Positions 52,432 through 63,126 of a DNA stretch of 64,000 bases are shown piece after piece (positions within the stretch are counted from its first letter, which is position 1; the number at the start of each line of letters is the position of its first letter). The DNA lies in assembly GCA_014898415.1 (NCBI GenBank), contig RCTD01000027.1, forward strand, positions 62,001-126,000. The letters run 5' to 3'. Source of the DNA: Stromatinia cepivora. Its lineage: Eukaryota > Ascomycota > Leotiomycetes > Helotiales > Sclerotiniaceae. The notes under the pieces were generated by a model that saw only the letters and a program-made list of their open reading frames with translations, searched no databases and was not told where the DNA came from. Both the position numbers and the translations under genes were made by a program.

Positions 52432-53800
52432 GCACTTATATTACCCCAAAACCTTAAAAACGCGTAAATTTCGCGAATTGAATTTCAACTCTCTTTATTA
52501 TTTATTCATCAATAGTACTACAATGTATTTCCAGAATTTTGAATATTGAAAGAGAACTAACTTTTAAGTATCTTACTTTATATTTATGTAGCAAAATTAT
52601 TGGCAAAACTTTCAATGGTTCTAATCCTTATCGTATTACAATTGATCTCAATCTCGAAGTACGAACTGTTTACTATATTCTACAACAAGATATATTACAC
52701 AATAAAGGAATGAATTTATTTTGTATTCCTCGAACTAAATCTTATATAGAAAGAGAAGAATATATATTAATTCGATACATTCGATTATATCCAAAATCAA
52801 TTTATATATAAACAAAAACAGTTGTAGGCCTTAAATATAGTACCTCTACTATTAAGAAAATTTTGAAGGTTTATAAAATCATCAATTAGAAGTATAAAAA
52901 GCGACCGGAACTTACCCAGATATATATGCTCAAACGGCTTGCATAGTACCTAATATATAAAGAATTGATAATAAAGGAATAGGGATTAATTATATAAAGC
53001 GATAAATACTTTATAAAGTAAAGACAAAGTAAAAAAGAAGAATAATGCTTTTATATTTCTATTCAGAAATAAGAACCTAGAATAGTTCAAATATATAATA
53101 CAAATAAGAATATAAAGATTATAGTTTAAAGAAACTTTTGGAATCTTGAAAGAAGTAATCTATATATAATAGATAAAGATTTTAAAAATAAAAAATATAA
53201 ATATAATACCAATTTATATTTCGAGATCCTCGATGTTGAGATAGACCCTGCTTTTGAAAGATTAGATTCAGAATATGAATTTATACAGGATAATACTTCT
53301 ATTTATCGTACCCATAAAGTACAGGATTGATTTCAAAAGAAAGGGATCCCAATATTGAAGGATTGGCCTCCTTATTCTCCTAATCTCAATTTTATTGAAT
53401 ATATTTGGTAAGCTTTAAAAGTAAGGTTATATAAGATATTTCCTAATATTGTAATCGACAAAAGCGAATCGGAATATATTAAACAAAAATTAGAGAATTG
53501 TTTACAAATAGCTTAAAATATATTAGATCAAGAATTATTCGATAAATTAGAAGCGAGTATACCTGATAGAATTGAGGCCTATATCGCAGCAGAAAACTGA
53601 TATACAAAATATTGATTAATTGTAAAGCAATAAAGATTTGAATTTTTTTTGGGGAATAGTATAGATATAGAACTTCAATATATTCAAATTTTAGATTATA
53701 ATAATTAATGGTTGATTTTATAATTAAGTTGAAAGGTAGATATTGAATATATAAAAAAACTGAAATTAGGTTGTGGGGTAATATAAGTTGACTAGTACTG
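52432..53800 (+). mobile_element. Tc1/mariner-like DNA transposon (inside H)
   Basis: 1,369 bp with imperfect terminal inverted repeats of about 33 bp (52,432-52,464 and 53,768-53,800; shared core ACTTATATTACCCCA) and TA on both sides (52,430-52,431 and 53,801-53,802). This is the TA target duplication of the Tc1/mariner superfamily. It lies in element H just right of Gypsy-E. Positions 6-12 of the two inverted repeats disagree more than RIP transitions explain. Confidence 0.88.
52539..53600 (+). pseudogene. Tc1/mariner-like transposase remnant (DDE)
   Basis: Helix-turn-helix-like N-terminal part in the 90-codon open frame 52,539-52,811 (TTG start, so the true start is uncertain). The catalytic half has the first Asp near 53,000 (SDKYF), the second in FIQDNTSIYRTHKVQD near 53,290, then WPPYSPNLNFIEYIW near 53,350-53,410. 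The last is the hallmark PYSPDLNPIE-W block with its Glu. By my count 35 residues separate the second Asp and the Glu. Stops (for example at the Trp after VQD) inactivate it. Confidence 0.85.
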
Positions 53801-53802
53801 TA

Positions 53803-55552
53803 TATATTATAATTCCAATCTTTATATTCTGATATAATTCTTTAATAATAATAATTTCCAAATTCTTTAATGTAAATCGAAAACAGAATAATATTGATTT
53901 TTAATTAATATTTAGATTTATATTTTACAATCAAGAAAGATCAAGAATTATATCAATATCGAATAAATCAAGAATAATGATAATAAACTAATATATATAT
54001 ATATATTCTTTTCATATTTTGATTGTTAATCATCTTTATTATAAAGTGATAATCGTTATACAATAATATAATACTGTTATTAATCGATATTAAAAAAATA
54101 ATCTTTCTTGATTCAGAATTCTAATCCTATTTGGTATATCTAGTTTATTAACAATATTAATTTGAATTCTTGAATTGATAAAGTATCGAAATTTTATTAT
54201 TGTATTATTAATCTTAAAATTTGCTTTGATAATCAATACAATATAATTCTTTTTTTTGGGGATTCAAAATTATAAAAATTATTAAAATTATTGTTGAATT
54301 TGATTGTTTTCTGAATTATTTAGTTTCGAAGAATATATAAAATAATGATTAATTATATAAACTTTTTTATAATTTATATAAATATAAGAATTGATATATA
54401 TAATAAAACAATATTCTGAATATTAATAATGAAAATAAATGAGTTCTTTTTGTTGATATTTATTTGAAATATTTTTATTTGTTTTTGTTTTAAAGGAGAT
54501 TTAGAATAAAGTAATTGAGGTTATTTATAGGGTTTTAATATATTGTTATATTATTATTTAGATTATATATAAAGAGTTTAATAAAAATATTGATTCAATT
54601 ATATTAAATTGTTTCCTTATTTTTGTTTATAAAATGATTCAATAATATTTATTTATTAATATATTTTATTTATATTTTTTTAAATAATAAATTTGTTTTA
54701 TTAATTTATTTTTAATCTTCAATTATTGAAATGATTTAGAAATTCTTTTTGTAATATATAAAAGGAATTCTGATAAGAGATATTTTTTTCGAATATTTTT
54801 TATTTTTGTTTTGATTTCCTTTTTCAAATTATCAAAATATATTATAAAATTATTATGTAATACAAATAATATATTAAATAACGAATTATTATTGATTATC
54901 TTTATTGAAAATAAAATCATATATATATTTCTTGAATTATTTTTATAATATATAAATATTATCTATTTCTTTATATTATCATTAAATCGTTAAAAATTGT
55001 TTTTGAAAATATTGAATAATATAATCTATTTTCTTTTAATCGATTAAAAAATAATATTTATTATTATTCTGAAATATAAATTCTATTTGAAAAAAGAAAT
55101 CTTTTGTTTTTATTATATTAAAATCTTTATAAAATAAAAGCTTTTAAAACTTCAAAGATCTTCATTGAAAAATAGAAATATTATTAGATATTATTATTAT
55201 TCCATTAAGGTTTATTATTGAAGAATTTATATCATTTTTTTATATAAAATAAATAAAGGTTTCTTCGATTTGCTATCGATTTGTTATTTTGAAAACCTCA
55301 AATTCTTGTTATATATTTTCAAATTATTATATTAATTTTATTTCGAATTAAATAGTAAATTAACGATTAAATATAAATATATTATTATCAATTCCATTTC
55401 TATTTCTAAAATCATTCTTAATTTGATTTTGAAAGGTATTTCGGTTAATCGAAGAATTTAAAGTTCTTTTTGTTCTTATTATTATAATTTTAATAATATA
55501 TCAAAGGCGATTAATTGATAAATTATTTCTCAAAAAAATAAATAAAAAAAAT
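53803..55552 (-). other. H-internal sequence, possible gag region
   Basis: Between the Tc1-like element and the right (5') LTR of H, in the position expected for gag on the minus strand. A 65-codon open minus frame at 54,723-54,920 (MILFSIKIINNN...) is Lys/Ile-rich. No diagnostic gag motif remains, so the assignment is positional. Confidence 0.4.
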
Positions 55553-55818
55553 TATAAGAATTAAAAATAATAAAGAATCAATTAATCTCAATTTGATTAT
55601 AAAACTTTTTATTATTTATTCTATAAAAGAAATAATTTTCTTTTTAAATTTAATCAATAAATAATATCGAAATAATAATCTCTATCATCAATATACTATA
55701 TAAAAAGAATTTCTTCAAATCCTGAAAATAACAAAATAGTATATCATTATCTTTACATTTAAACCTCGCTCACGAATCGCATATATCTAATCCCAAACCT
55801 AGATTAATGATCGTAATA
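55553..55818 (-). repeat. LTR of element H, right (5' LTR on minus)
   Basis: Partner of 15,790-16,053. Its outer right end (about 55,763-55,818) retains near-normal composition, while its inner left end is heavily AT-converted. Followed by TSD ATATC at 55,819-55,823. Confidence 0.7.
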
Positions 55819-55823
55819 ATATC

Positions 55824-56405
55824 GATCGATATCAAACGAAAAGCTGTAATAAAATTCAATAAACTCAAAATATAAAACAAAATATCGTTTATTTTTTTCT
55901 ATACGAAATTGAGATATCTAGAAGTTTTTAACAATAAAATTTTTTGCAAAATAATTTCGGTAATAAACAAAAGATTATAAATAAATTGAAAATATTGATA
56001 AAGAATAATTCAAATTTTTATAATTTTATTGATACAAAAAAATAAAGAAAAAAGTTTCAGATTTGAAATCAAAATTATCGAAATAATAAATACTATAATA
56101 CAAATTTATTGAAATCTATTCCGGGTTATAATTATCATTATATATTATCAATATTATATACTTAAAATGATTTTATAAATCTTGATATAATTAGATCTCA
56201 AAAATAAATATAAAAAGAATAAAAATATCTTTAAGGTTTTTATCATTTCTATAAATAATATAATTATAAAATCTAGAAATATAAAGCAAAAAAACAAATA
56301 CATATTTTGAAAAAAGCAAATAAATACAAAACAATCTTTTGTAATATAGCAATTATTAATTATAATAATATCAAATCAATAATTTATTTATATAAAATAA
56401 TTATC
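55824..56405. other. Unassigned AT-rich DNA
   Basis: Sequence between element H and LTR pair G. Some short protein-like stretches on the plus strand, heavily stopped; nothing recognised. Confidence 0.5.
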
Positions 56406-56411
56406 AATATA

Positions 56412-56942
56412 ATTATAAGAATTTCTAATAAGTTTATTAAATCACTTAATAATATTAACCGAACCGATGGTTATATGATCACGTGATATATTAATAATAT
56501 AATTTAATATTATTAAATTTTATTATTATATGAAATCTCGATCATATATCATATTAGAATGATTTATAATAGAATAGAATGTGATGGAAGCGTATAGAAC
56601 TTTCTTATTTCTAAGGTTAAATATTATTGGTTATTATTTCATTTCATTATATAAAATAATTCTATAAGATTCGATTTAAATCGATCTTATTTATAATCAT
56701 AGAATATTATAGAACTTCATAGAATCCTATCAAATATTATAAATAAGAAGATTTTCTTCAAAGAATTCTTCTAAAAACAAGCAAAATAAAATTCAATATT
56801 CAATACACTCATATTTTGACTTCAATCACTATATATTCGATCACTCTTTTAAGCTATATAACTAAGTCTTCCACTATAATAATAGTGAATAGTATTATTA
56901 CTATATTATTCATTATTATTAACTAATCAACCTCCTCCAAGA
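56412..56942. repeat. Left 531-bp direct repeat of G
   Basis: Contains ATCACGTG at 56,478-56,485. The right copy has ATCACATG there. Confidence 0.8.
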
Positions 56943-58959
56943 GTAATAATCGCTCAATATAATATTAATAGAATCGTTTATTCAATCTAATCAATCATAA
57001 TGATTATTAATAAAGCAGCTTCCAAAATAATAATAATCAATATCTTAATATATTCCATAACTTTATCGAAAACGGATCTTTGATATTATTCGATAATATT
57101 TCGAATATATTAGTCTAGTTTTCACATCGACCTTCTTCCAGAGTTTTACGATATTTTTTGATTGGATATTTTAAACGAACTTTTTTAGAGGGTTTAATCG
57201 ATCATTTTCTAAACAACTTGTATCAGATCCATATGAAATTATATTTACATGATAACTTTTTAAAAATTTAATTTATAAAAAATTTAATAAATAATTTGAA
57301 ATCAGTTAATCAAAGAGATTTAGAATTTATTTTTAATTTATTTTTAGCTATTTTTGATATTGAATTATTAATAATATTTATTTTTAATTATAATTTATTA
57401 TATTTTTTAAATTTTACATCTCTCAATTTTTATTTAAAATAATTGAAAATTTTATAGAAAATTCTAATAGATCTTAATTACTATATATTTCAATTTCAAT
57501 ATTATTCGATAAAGAATAAAATAATATTTTAATTTTTTGATATTTTATAATAAGTTATATGATATACCAAATTTATCCTTCCGGATCTAGATTTAGAATC
57601 AAAGAAACAACAATTGAATCATAACTATTCAGAAATTCATAAAAGTAAAAAATACAAAATATAGATAAGCAATGTATCTATTTATAATATAATTTTCAAT
57701 TATTAATTATAATATGATATAATTGAACAAGATCAATATATATTCAAAAAAACACAAAAAGCAGATTCAAAACATATGATTTAGAAAACGGCCGACTAGA
57801 CTCTCCTGACAGAGATATTAAAAATCACATGACCGATGCCTCGTGATAATATAATGTTTTCATTATCGATCTCGAACTTCGAATATCAAAGAAAAATCTA
57901 ATCTTTATAATAAATTGTTTATAAAGATTATTGAAAAATATATAATAAATAATAAAAATCTTTATAACTCAATTTTATATTATTCAAATTATTATATTCC
58001 CAATATACTTTTTCTCTTTCAATATAATCAATTTGATTAATAGCGAATATTCTAGAAAAATATTTATTGATCGTTTTTATATCAAATAATACAATATTAT
58101 TATATTATCCTTATTATATTATTACAAATTTTATTTAGTCAATAGAAATATTATTATAGTATACTTTATAATAAATATAACGATGATTCAATATCAAGAA
58201 ATCTAATTATTCTTTGTTATTAAATTCTTAAAAGATATATCTGTTATTTTTGAATTATTATAATTATAATATTAATTAAATGAATATAACTCCATTTTTC
58301 AATTTATAATATTATATAATACATTGCTACCCTTATAATACAACAAGCCCAACACAAATATTAACAATTTTATCCTTAATATATACTAAAAACCTCCTTA
58401 AAATATCAATAAGATTATCGATTAATAAGATCTTCGATACTTTACTTTTAATTAAAGTTTTTATCGATAAATATATTAGATCATCATATTGATCATCCTA
58501 ATATAAACATTTTAAAACACCTTTCATAACTCGATTCTTATTAGTCGAAAAAAAGTTCGTAAGGTTTGTACGAGAACTTTTTCAGGGAGATCAATAATAT
58601 CATATAGTATTAAATAATATTGTAATTGAAAAGAATTAATGAAATAGTATTAAAAGATAAAATTATATTCAATTAATTGAAGGCTTTTTATTGACATAAT
58701 TTTTATATTTTTATAATAGAGTATTCAGTTATTGAAATATTAAAAGATCGAAAATATTAAGAAAGTTTGTAAGAGTTATAGCTTAATATGTTTTTTATTA
58801 ATTTAAAAATCCTAATATATATATTTTAAAATATCTTTTATAATTCGATTCTTATTGGTTTAGAAAGTATATAAGGTTTATATAGGATACAATAAGAAAA
58901 ATAAGGAATCTCAAAATATTCCATTTTTACGAATTTGGAATACTTTTAATAAAAGTATT
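56943..58959. other. Interior of G, mostly unassigned
   Basis: A pocket of normal composition at about 57,786-57,860 (ACGGCCGACTAGACTCTCCT, then ATCACATG at 57,824-57,831 and TCGTGATA) is probably a spared edge of an LTR. A short duplication of about 85 bp lies at about 58,495-58,575 and 58,808-58,885 (core TCGATTCTTATT). Nothing else recognised. Confidence 0.45.
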
Positions 58960-59577
58960 AGAGATTATAATGAAATAAGCAATTATGAAATTATAATAAT
59001 AATATAAAATTATATAAGAATATTATATTATATACAATTAATAATATTGAATAATATTCGGATTCAATTTCTTAACCTTCAATATTGAAAATATAACTTT
59101 TCTATATACTCTTTTTGAATTCTTTTATATATTAATATTTTATTTTTATTTATCGATTTGAATAAAGATTTATCATTCTAATTATCTTGATTAATATCAT
59201 AAAAATTCTTTATTCGAATATCTTTAATATTCAATTAAATTAGGATTTCTTTATTTGAATACTTTTATATCGATGATTTTAATCATAATATAAATAATAT
59301 CATATAATCGTAATACAAATAATATTATATAATCGTAATACAAATAATATTATATAATCGTAATACAAATAATATTATATAAATTCGAATATAATATTTG
59401 AAGATTCATAATAATTTATGAATTTTATATTAAAGAATATAAATAAAATATGAAATTTCTTTAAATTTATTGAAATATTATTATTTTATTATAAAGAGAT
59501 ATTTTTCTTAAAAATATTAATTCCTTTTTTTAATTAATATTTTGATATATTGAAAATGATATTTATTAAAATATAAC
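58960..59577 (+). repeat. Inverted second copy of the H block
   Basis: Reverse complement of 33,080-33,655, more AT-converted. It includes three to four 25-bp tandem units (about 59,285-59,385, ATCGTAATACAAATAATATT) and about 45 bp of the start of Gypsy RT, then stops at the 9-bp microsatellite. So the copy extends from the H upstream block into RT before truncation. Confidence 0.72.
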
Positions 59578-59579
59578 AA

Positions 59580-59790
59580 AAAGAATAAAAGAATGAAAGA
59601 ATAAAAGAATAAAAGAATAAAAGAATAAAAGAATAAAAGAATAAAAGAATAAAAGAATAAAAGAATAAAAGAATAAAAGAATAAAAGAATAAAAGAATAA
59701 AAGAATAAAAGAATAAAAGAATAAAAGAATAAAAGAATAAAAGAATAAAAGAATAAAAGAATAAAAGAATAAAAGAATAAAAGAATAAAA
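59580..59790 (+). repeat. Microsatellite of 9-bp unit AATAAAAGA
   Basis: About 23 nearly perfect copies. It produces a spurious minus-strand frame of repeated FYSFILLF. Lies immediately at the truncation point of the inverted H block. Confidence 0.95.
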
Positions 59791-59985
59791 AACTTTAATT
59801 ATTATATAAAATTTTTTGATAATTGAAATTAAGAATAAAATATAATAGAAATAATTATTAAATAACTTTTTGAAAAAGTTTAAAATATTATTAATTATAT
59901 ATAATAAAAAAAATTTAATTTCAAAATTATTATATTTCAATATTAATTTAAAATAAAATAAAAAATTGAATACCTAAAAAGGAAT

Positions 59986-60516
59986 ATTATAAGAATTTCT
60001 AATAAGTTTATTAAATCACTTAATAATATTAACCGAACCGATGGTTATATGATCACATGATATATTAATAATATAATTTAATATTATTAAATTTTATTAT
60101 TATATGAAATCTCGATCATATATCATATTAGAATGATTTATAATAGAATAGAATGTGATGGAAGTGTATAGAACTTTCTTATTTCTAAGGTTAAATATTA
60201 TTGGTTACTATTTCATTTCATTATATAAAATGATTCTATAAGATTCGATTTAAATCGATCTTATTTATAATCATAGAATATTATAGAATTTCATAGAATC
60301 TTATCAAATACTATAAATAAGAAGATTTTCTTCAAAGAATTCTTCTGAAAAACAAGCAAAATAAATTCAATATTCAATACACTTATATTTTGACTTCAAC
60401 CATTATATATTCGATTACCCTTTTAAGCTATATAACTAAGTCTTCCACTATAATAATAGTGAATAGTATTATTATTATATTATTCATTATTATTAACCTA
60501 TCAACCTCCTCCAAGA
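59986..60516. repeat. Right 531-bp direct repeat of G
   Basis: Co-linear with 56,412-56,942, differing by scattered transitions. Ends in CCTCCTCCAAGA. ATCACATG at 60,052-60,059. Confidence 0.8.
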
Positions 60517-60665
60517 AATATAAAAGATTTATTTATTTTATTAAAATAAAAATTTTTTGATGTAAATAAATATTTTAATGAATTTATTTTTATTATTTTT
60601 ATTAATATTATTAAAGATTATAAATTTATAATAAAAGATAATTTACTTTTCAAAAAATCTTTTAT

Positions 60666-60667
<2 letters not shown>

Positions 60668-60727
<60 letters not shown>
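60668..60727 (+). repeat. Microsatellite (AAT)20
   Basis: Uninterrupted AAT triplets, about 60 bp, directly followed by the 7-bp repeat. Confidence 0.95.
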
Positions 60728-60885
60728 TTTATATTTTATATTTTATATTTTATATTTTATATTTTATATTTTATATTTTATATTTTATATTTTATATTTT
60801 ATATTTTATATTTTATATTTTATATTTTATATTTTATATTTTATATTTTATATTTTATATTTTATATTTTATATTTTATATTTTA
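60727..60885 (+). repeat. Microsatellite of 7-bp unit ATTTTAT
   Basis: About 22 perfect copies directly after the AAT run; the two together form a compound microsatellite of about 218 bp. Confidence 0.95.
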
Positions 60886-61009
60886 AAGTTATTTTATTAA
60901 TTTTTAAAACTTTCAATCACTTTTAAATTGAGTTTTTTTTAAAAAATATTTTATTAAAAAGCTAATAATATATTAGTTTTAAATTTTTATTTTTTGAGTT
61001 TTTAACAGG

Positions 61010-61245
61010 TTTGATTTGAATCTTATTGAGTATATTTAGTAGTATCTAAAAATCAAAATCTTTGTAATAGATATATCAAAATCGGAATATACAAAACAAT
61101 AATTTGAATTATATCTTTAAATAGTATAAAATATATTAAATGAAGAATTGTTTTTGAAATTGATTGAAAGTATACCTTTTAAAATTGAAATATATATCGA
61201 AGCAAAAAGTTGATATACAAAATATTAAACGATCGAATTATTATT
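61010..61245 (+). pseudogene. Remnant of a second Tc1-like transposase (C-terminal part)
   Basis: Aligns with 53,385-53,620, the C-terminal part of the Tc1-like transposase, from the NxIEYI Glu block to the closing WYTKY-like end (here DLNLIEYI, KSEYTKQ and YTKY can be read). More degraded than the first copy; its terminal repeats were not found. Confidence 0.7.
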
Positions 61246-62683
61246 CATTGAACTAATTCTATATAAAAAGATATCCTAATTAAATACCTTTATTTTAATT
61301 ATTAATTCAAATCAATTAATCAATTATTTATGAAATTATATATAATTTAATAAAGATTGTGATATTTTTGAAAGTTGTATAAAATAATAAACGAGAACTT
61401 TTACGAACCGACAATATCGGGTTTATAATCTATTGAAGATTATAGATTATAAAAGGAATGATCGAAAATAAATTGATAAAGATAATCGGGAATAAGCTAG
61501 CGGAAATAATACGGAAGCTAAAGTTAGAAGAATTATTGATAAGATTAATTCTTAATGATAGAAAACTAATTATAGAGTAGTATATAGTTTTATTTTTAGT
61601 AAATAGAAAAAGATATAGATTAAATTATTCTATAAGAGTTTTAAAGTTTTTATTTATACTTTATAGATCCTGAAATATATTAATAGTGTTCGAATTTCGA
61701 ATTTCATTGAATTTCATCAAATTTAAAATTTAAAATTCAATTTTGAAATATATTTTATTCGAATAAAAATTCTTTATTTTAAATATTATAATAATTATAT
61801 CATTTTATTATAAAAATTTAATAATTGCTGATCTTCTATATTAATATTAACTTCAAAATAAAATTTTAAAATTTTTAATAATAATATTATATTATTTTTT
61901 AATAAAGAAAAATAAAGAATTCTTTATTTAAAATATTATTTAATTATTTCTTTAATAAAAAGAATAAAGAAAATATAAAATTTCTTTTAATTAATTAAAA
62001 TATTATGATTTTATTATAGAGATTAATTTATTTTTTCAATTAATATTTTTAAGTGATTAAAATAATATTTATTATTTTACAATAAATATATATATATATA
62101 TAATTTTAAACTTTCGATTTTTTGAAAAAATATATAAAGAATATCTTTGAATAATAATAATATAATATTCTAGATCTTAAAAATAATTCTTACAAAAAAA
62201 ATTTATTAAAAGTATAATATTTTATATTTGGAAATAATTTATTATATACTAGTTATTTAAATTTTTATTCTATTTATAGTTTTCTTTATATTGTTTTATT
62301 TTTATATTTATTAATAAATTTTAAACTATAATATAAATATATATTTTTTCGAAAGAAGATTATAAATAATAATATTATTAAATTTATTAATAGAATTTTA
62401 TAAAATCATTCAGGATTTCAATTATTATATTTTATATTCTTCTTTTTGTATTGAAATAAAATATTATTATTCTCACTTGTTCTTCTTATCAATTATTAAA
62501 AGTTTAATTTATTATAAAACAACTCAGAAATAAAGTTTAGGAAGGAATTTGAATTCATTTTTATTTTTGTTTAATTGATTATTCAGATAATATTATGAAC
62601 TTAATTTTTGTATTTTATAATTTGTATATTCTATTTCCTTTTCAAAATTATAGATTTTAATAGATTTTATAATGAATTATAGT
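61246..62683. other. Unassigned AT-rich DNA at the right of the island
   Basis: No recognisable domain. A pocket near 61,400-61,680 has less extreme composition and a short open plus frame (42 codons from ATG at 61,464) rich in Leu, Ile, Lys and Arg, unidentified. Confidence 0.45.
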
Positions 62684-62865
62684 TGTGAGAAGCATACGGC
62701 AAAGAATCAACTAGTATTAGAATACGAATAATAAGGGCAGCTTGAATATCAAAACTTTTCATTGCCTTTTCCTGAATCTACGAAAGAACTCTTATATATG
62801 GGTGAAAACTCTTTAGCTTCGGTCCGATTTCGGGTTTCCAATGGTATGCATTCGTGTTCGTAACA
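62684..62865 (+). repeat. Probable solo LTR at the right border of the island
   Basis: 182 bp of near-normal composition starting TGTGAGAAGC and ending GTTCGTAACA. Its first 80 bp resemble the start of the element H LTR (shared GCAAAGAATCAA and AAAACTTTTCATTG). Flanks ATAGT and ATATT match at 4 of 5 positions, so a TSD is possible but not clean. Confidence 0.5.
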
Positions 62866-63126
62866 ATATTATCGAATAATATATAGAACGGATTAGAATC
62901 TATTAATATTTTGATGGATTCTTGAAAGAGTGGAATCTATTGTACAAAAAAAGAGTGGAATATTCAATAAAAAACAACGGATTTGGACAGCCGGAAGAGC
63001 TCTAAAAAACATCCACTCAAATATTTACATTCCACTTCCCACACATTCACTCCATGCTAATCTCCTTCTTTCCATTCATATCTTCTCTCCGCAGCTCACT
63101 GCACTATCCCCACAGATCGTACATCC

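Larger units (their letters stand above)
15790..55818 (-). mobile_element. Gypsy-type LTR retrotransposon H (outermost host of nested insertions)
   Basis: Direct terminal repeats of about 265 bp lie 40 kb apart at 15,790-16,053 and 55,553-55,818, flanked by the same 5-bp target duplication ATATC (15,785-15,789 and 55,819-55,823). On the minus strand the LTR starts TATTA (from TGTTA) and ends ACA. A purine-rich tract precedes the left LTR on minus, fixing the orientation. Removing the insertions F1, Copia-A with F2, Gypsy-E with C and B, and the Tc1-like element leaves about 8.4 kb. This remnant carries Gypsy RT, RNase H and integrase on the minus strand (29,940-33,085). A possible gag region is the remnant at 53,803-55,552. 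All coding sequence is destroyed by RIP stops. Pairing the LTRs rests on similarity plus the TSD, so it is well supported but worth alignment. Confidence 0.72.
56412..60516. mobile_element. LTR-flanked element G (identity unknown)
   Basis: Two direct repeats of 531 bp (56,412-56,942 and 59,986-60,516) are nearly identical by eye, with all noted differences C/T or G/A. The outside is flanked by AATATA on both sides (56,406-56,411; 60,517-60,522), a possible TSD. The repeats do not show clean TG/CA ends (ATTATAAG to CCAAGA), which is odd for LTRs. The 3-kb interior contains no RT or integrase I can recognise and includes the inverted copy of the H block plus a microsatellite. A non-autonomous retroelement or a segmental duplication are both possible. 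Confidence 0.55.
14640..62680. other. AT-rich, RIP-mutated transposon island
   Basis: Composition changes abruptly near 14,640 and reverts near 62,680. Within it, stops are frequent in all frames, and recognisable retrotransposon domains are readable only across many stop codons. Where two copies of the same sequence can be compared (LTR pairs of H, A, B, C, E, F, G) nearly all differences are C/T or G/A. That is the expected product of RIP. No intact host gene was found inside. The block is mostly explained by nested mobile elements listed below. Confidence 0.93.

Noticed and set aside
59566..59940. 124-codon minus-strand frame with repeated FYSFILLF
   Set aside because: It is the translation of the 9-bp AATAAAAGA microsatellite; a multiple of three repeat cannot generate stops, so openness means nothing.
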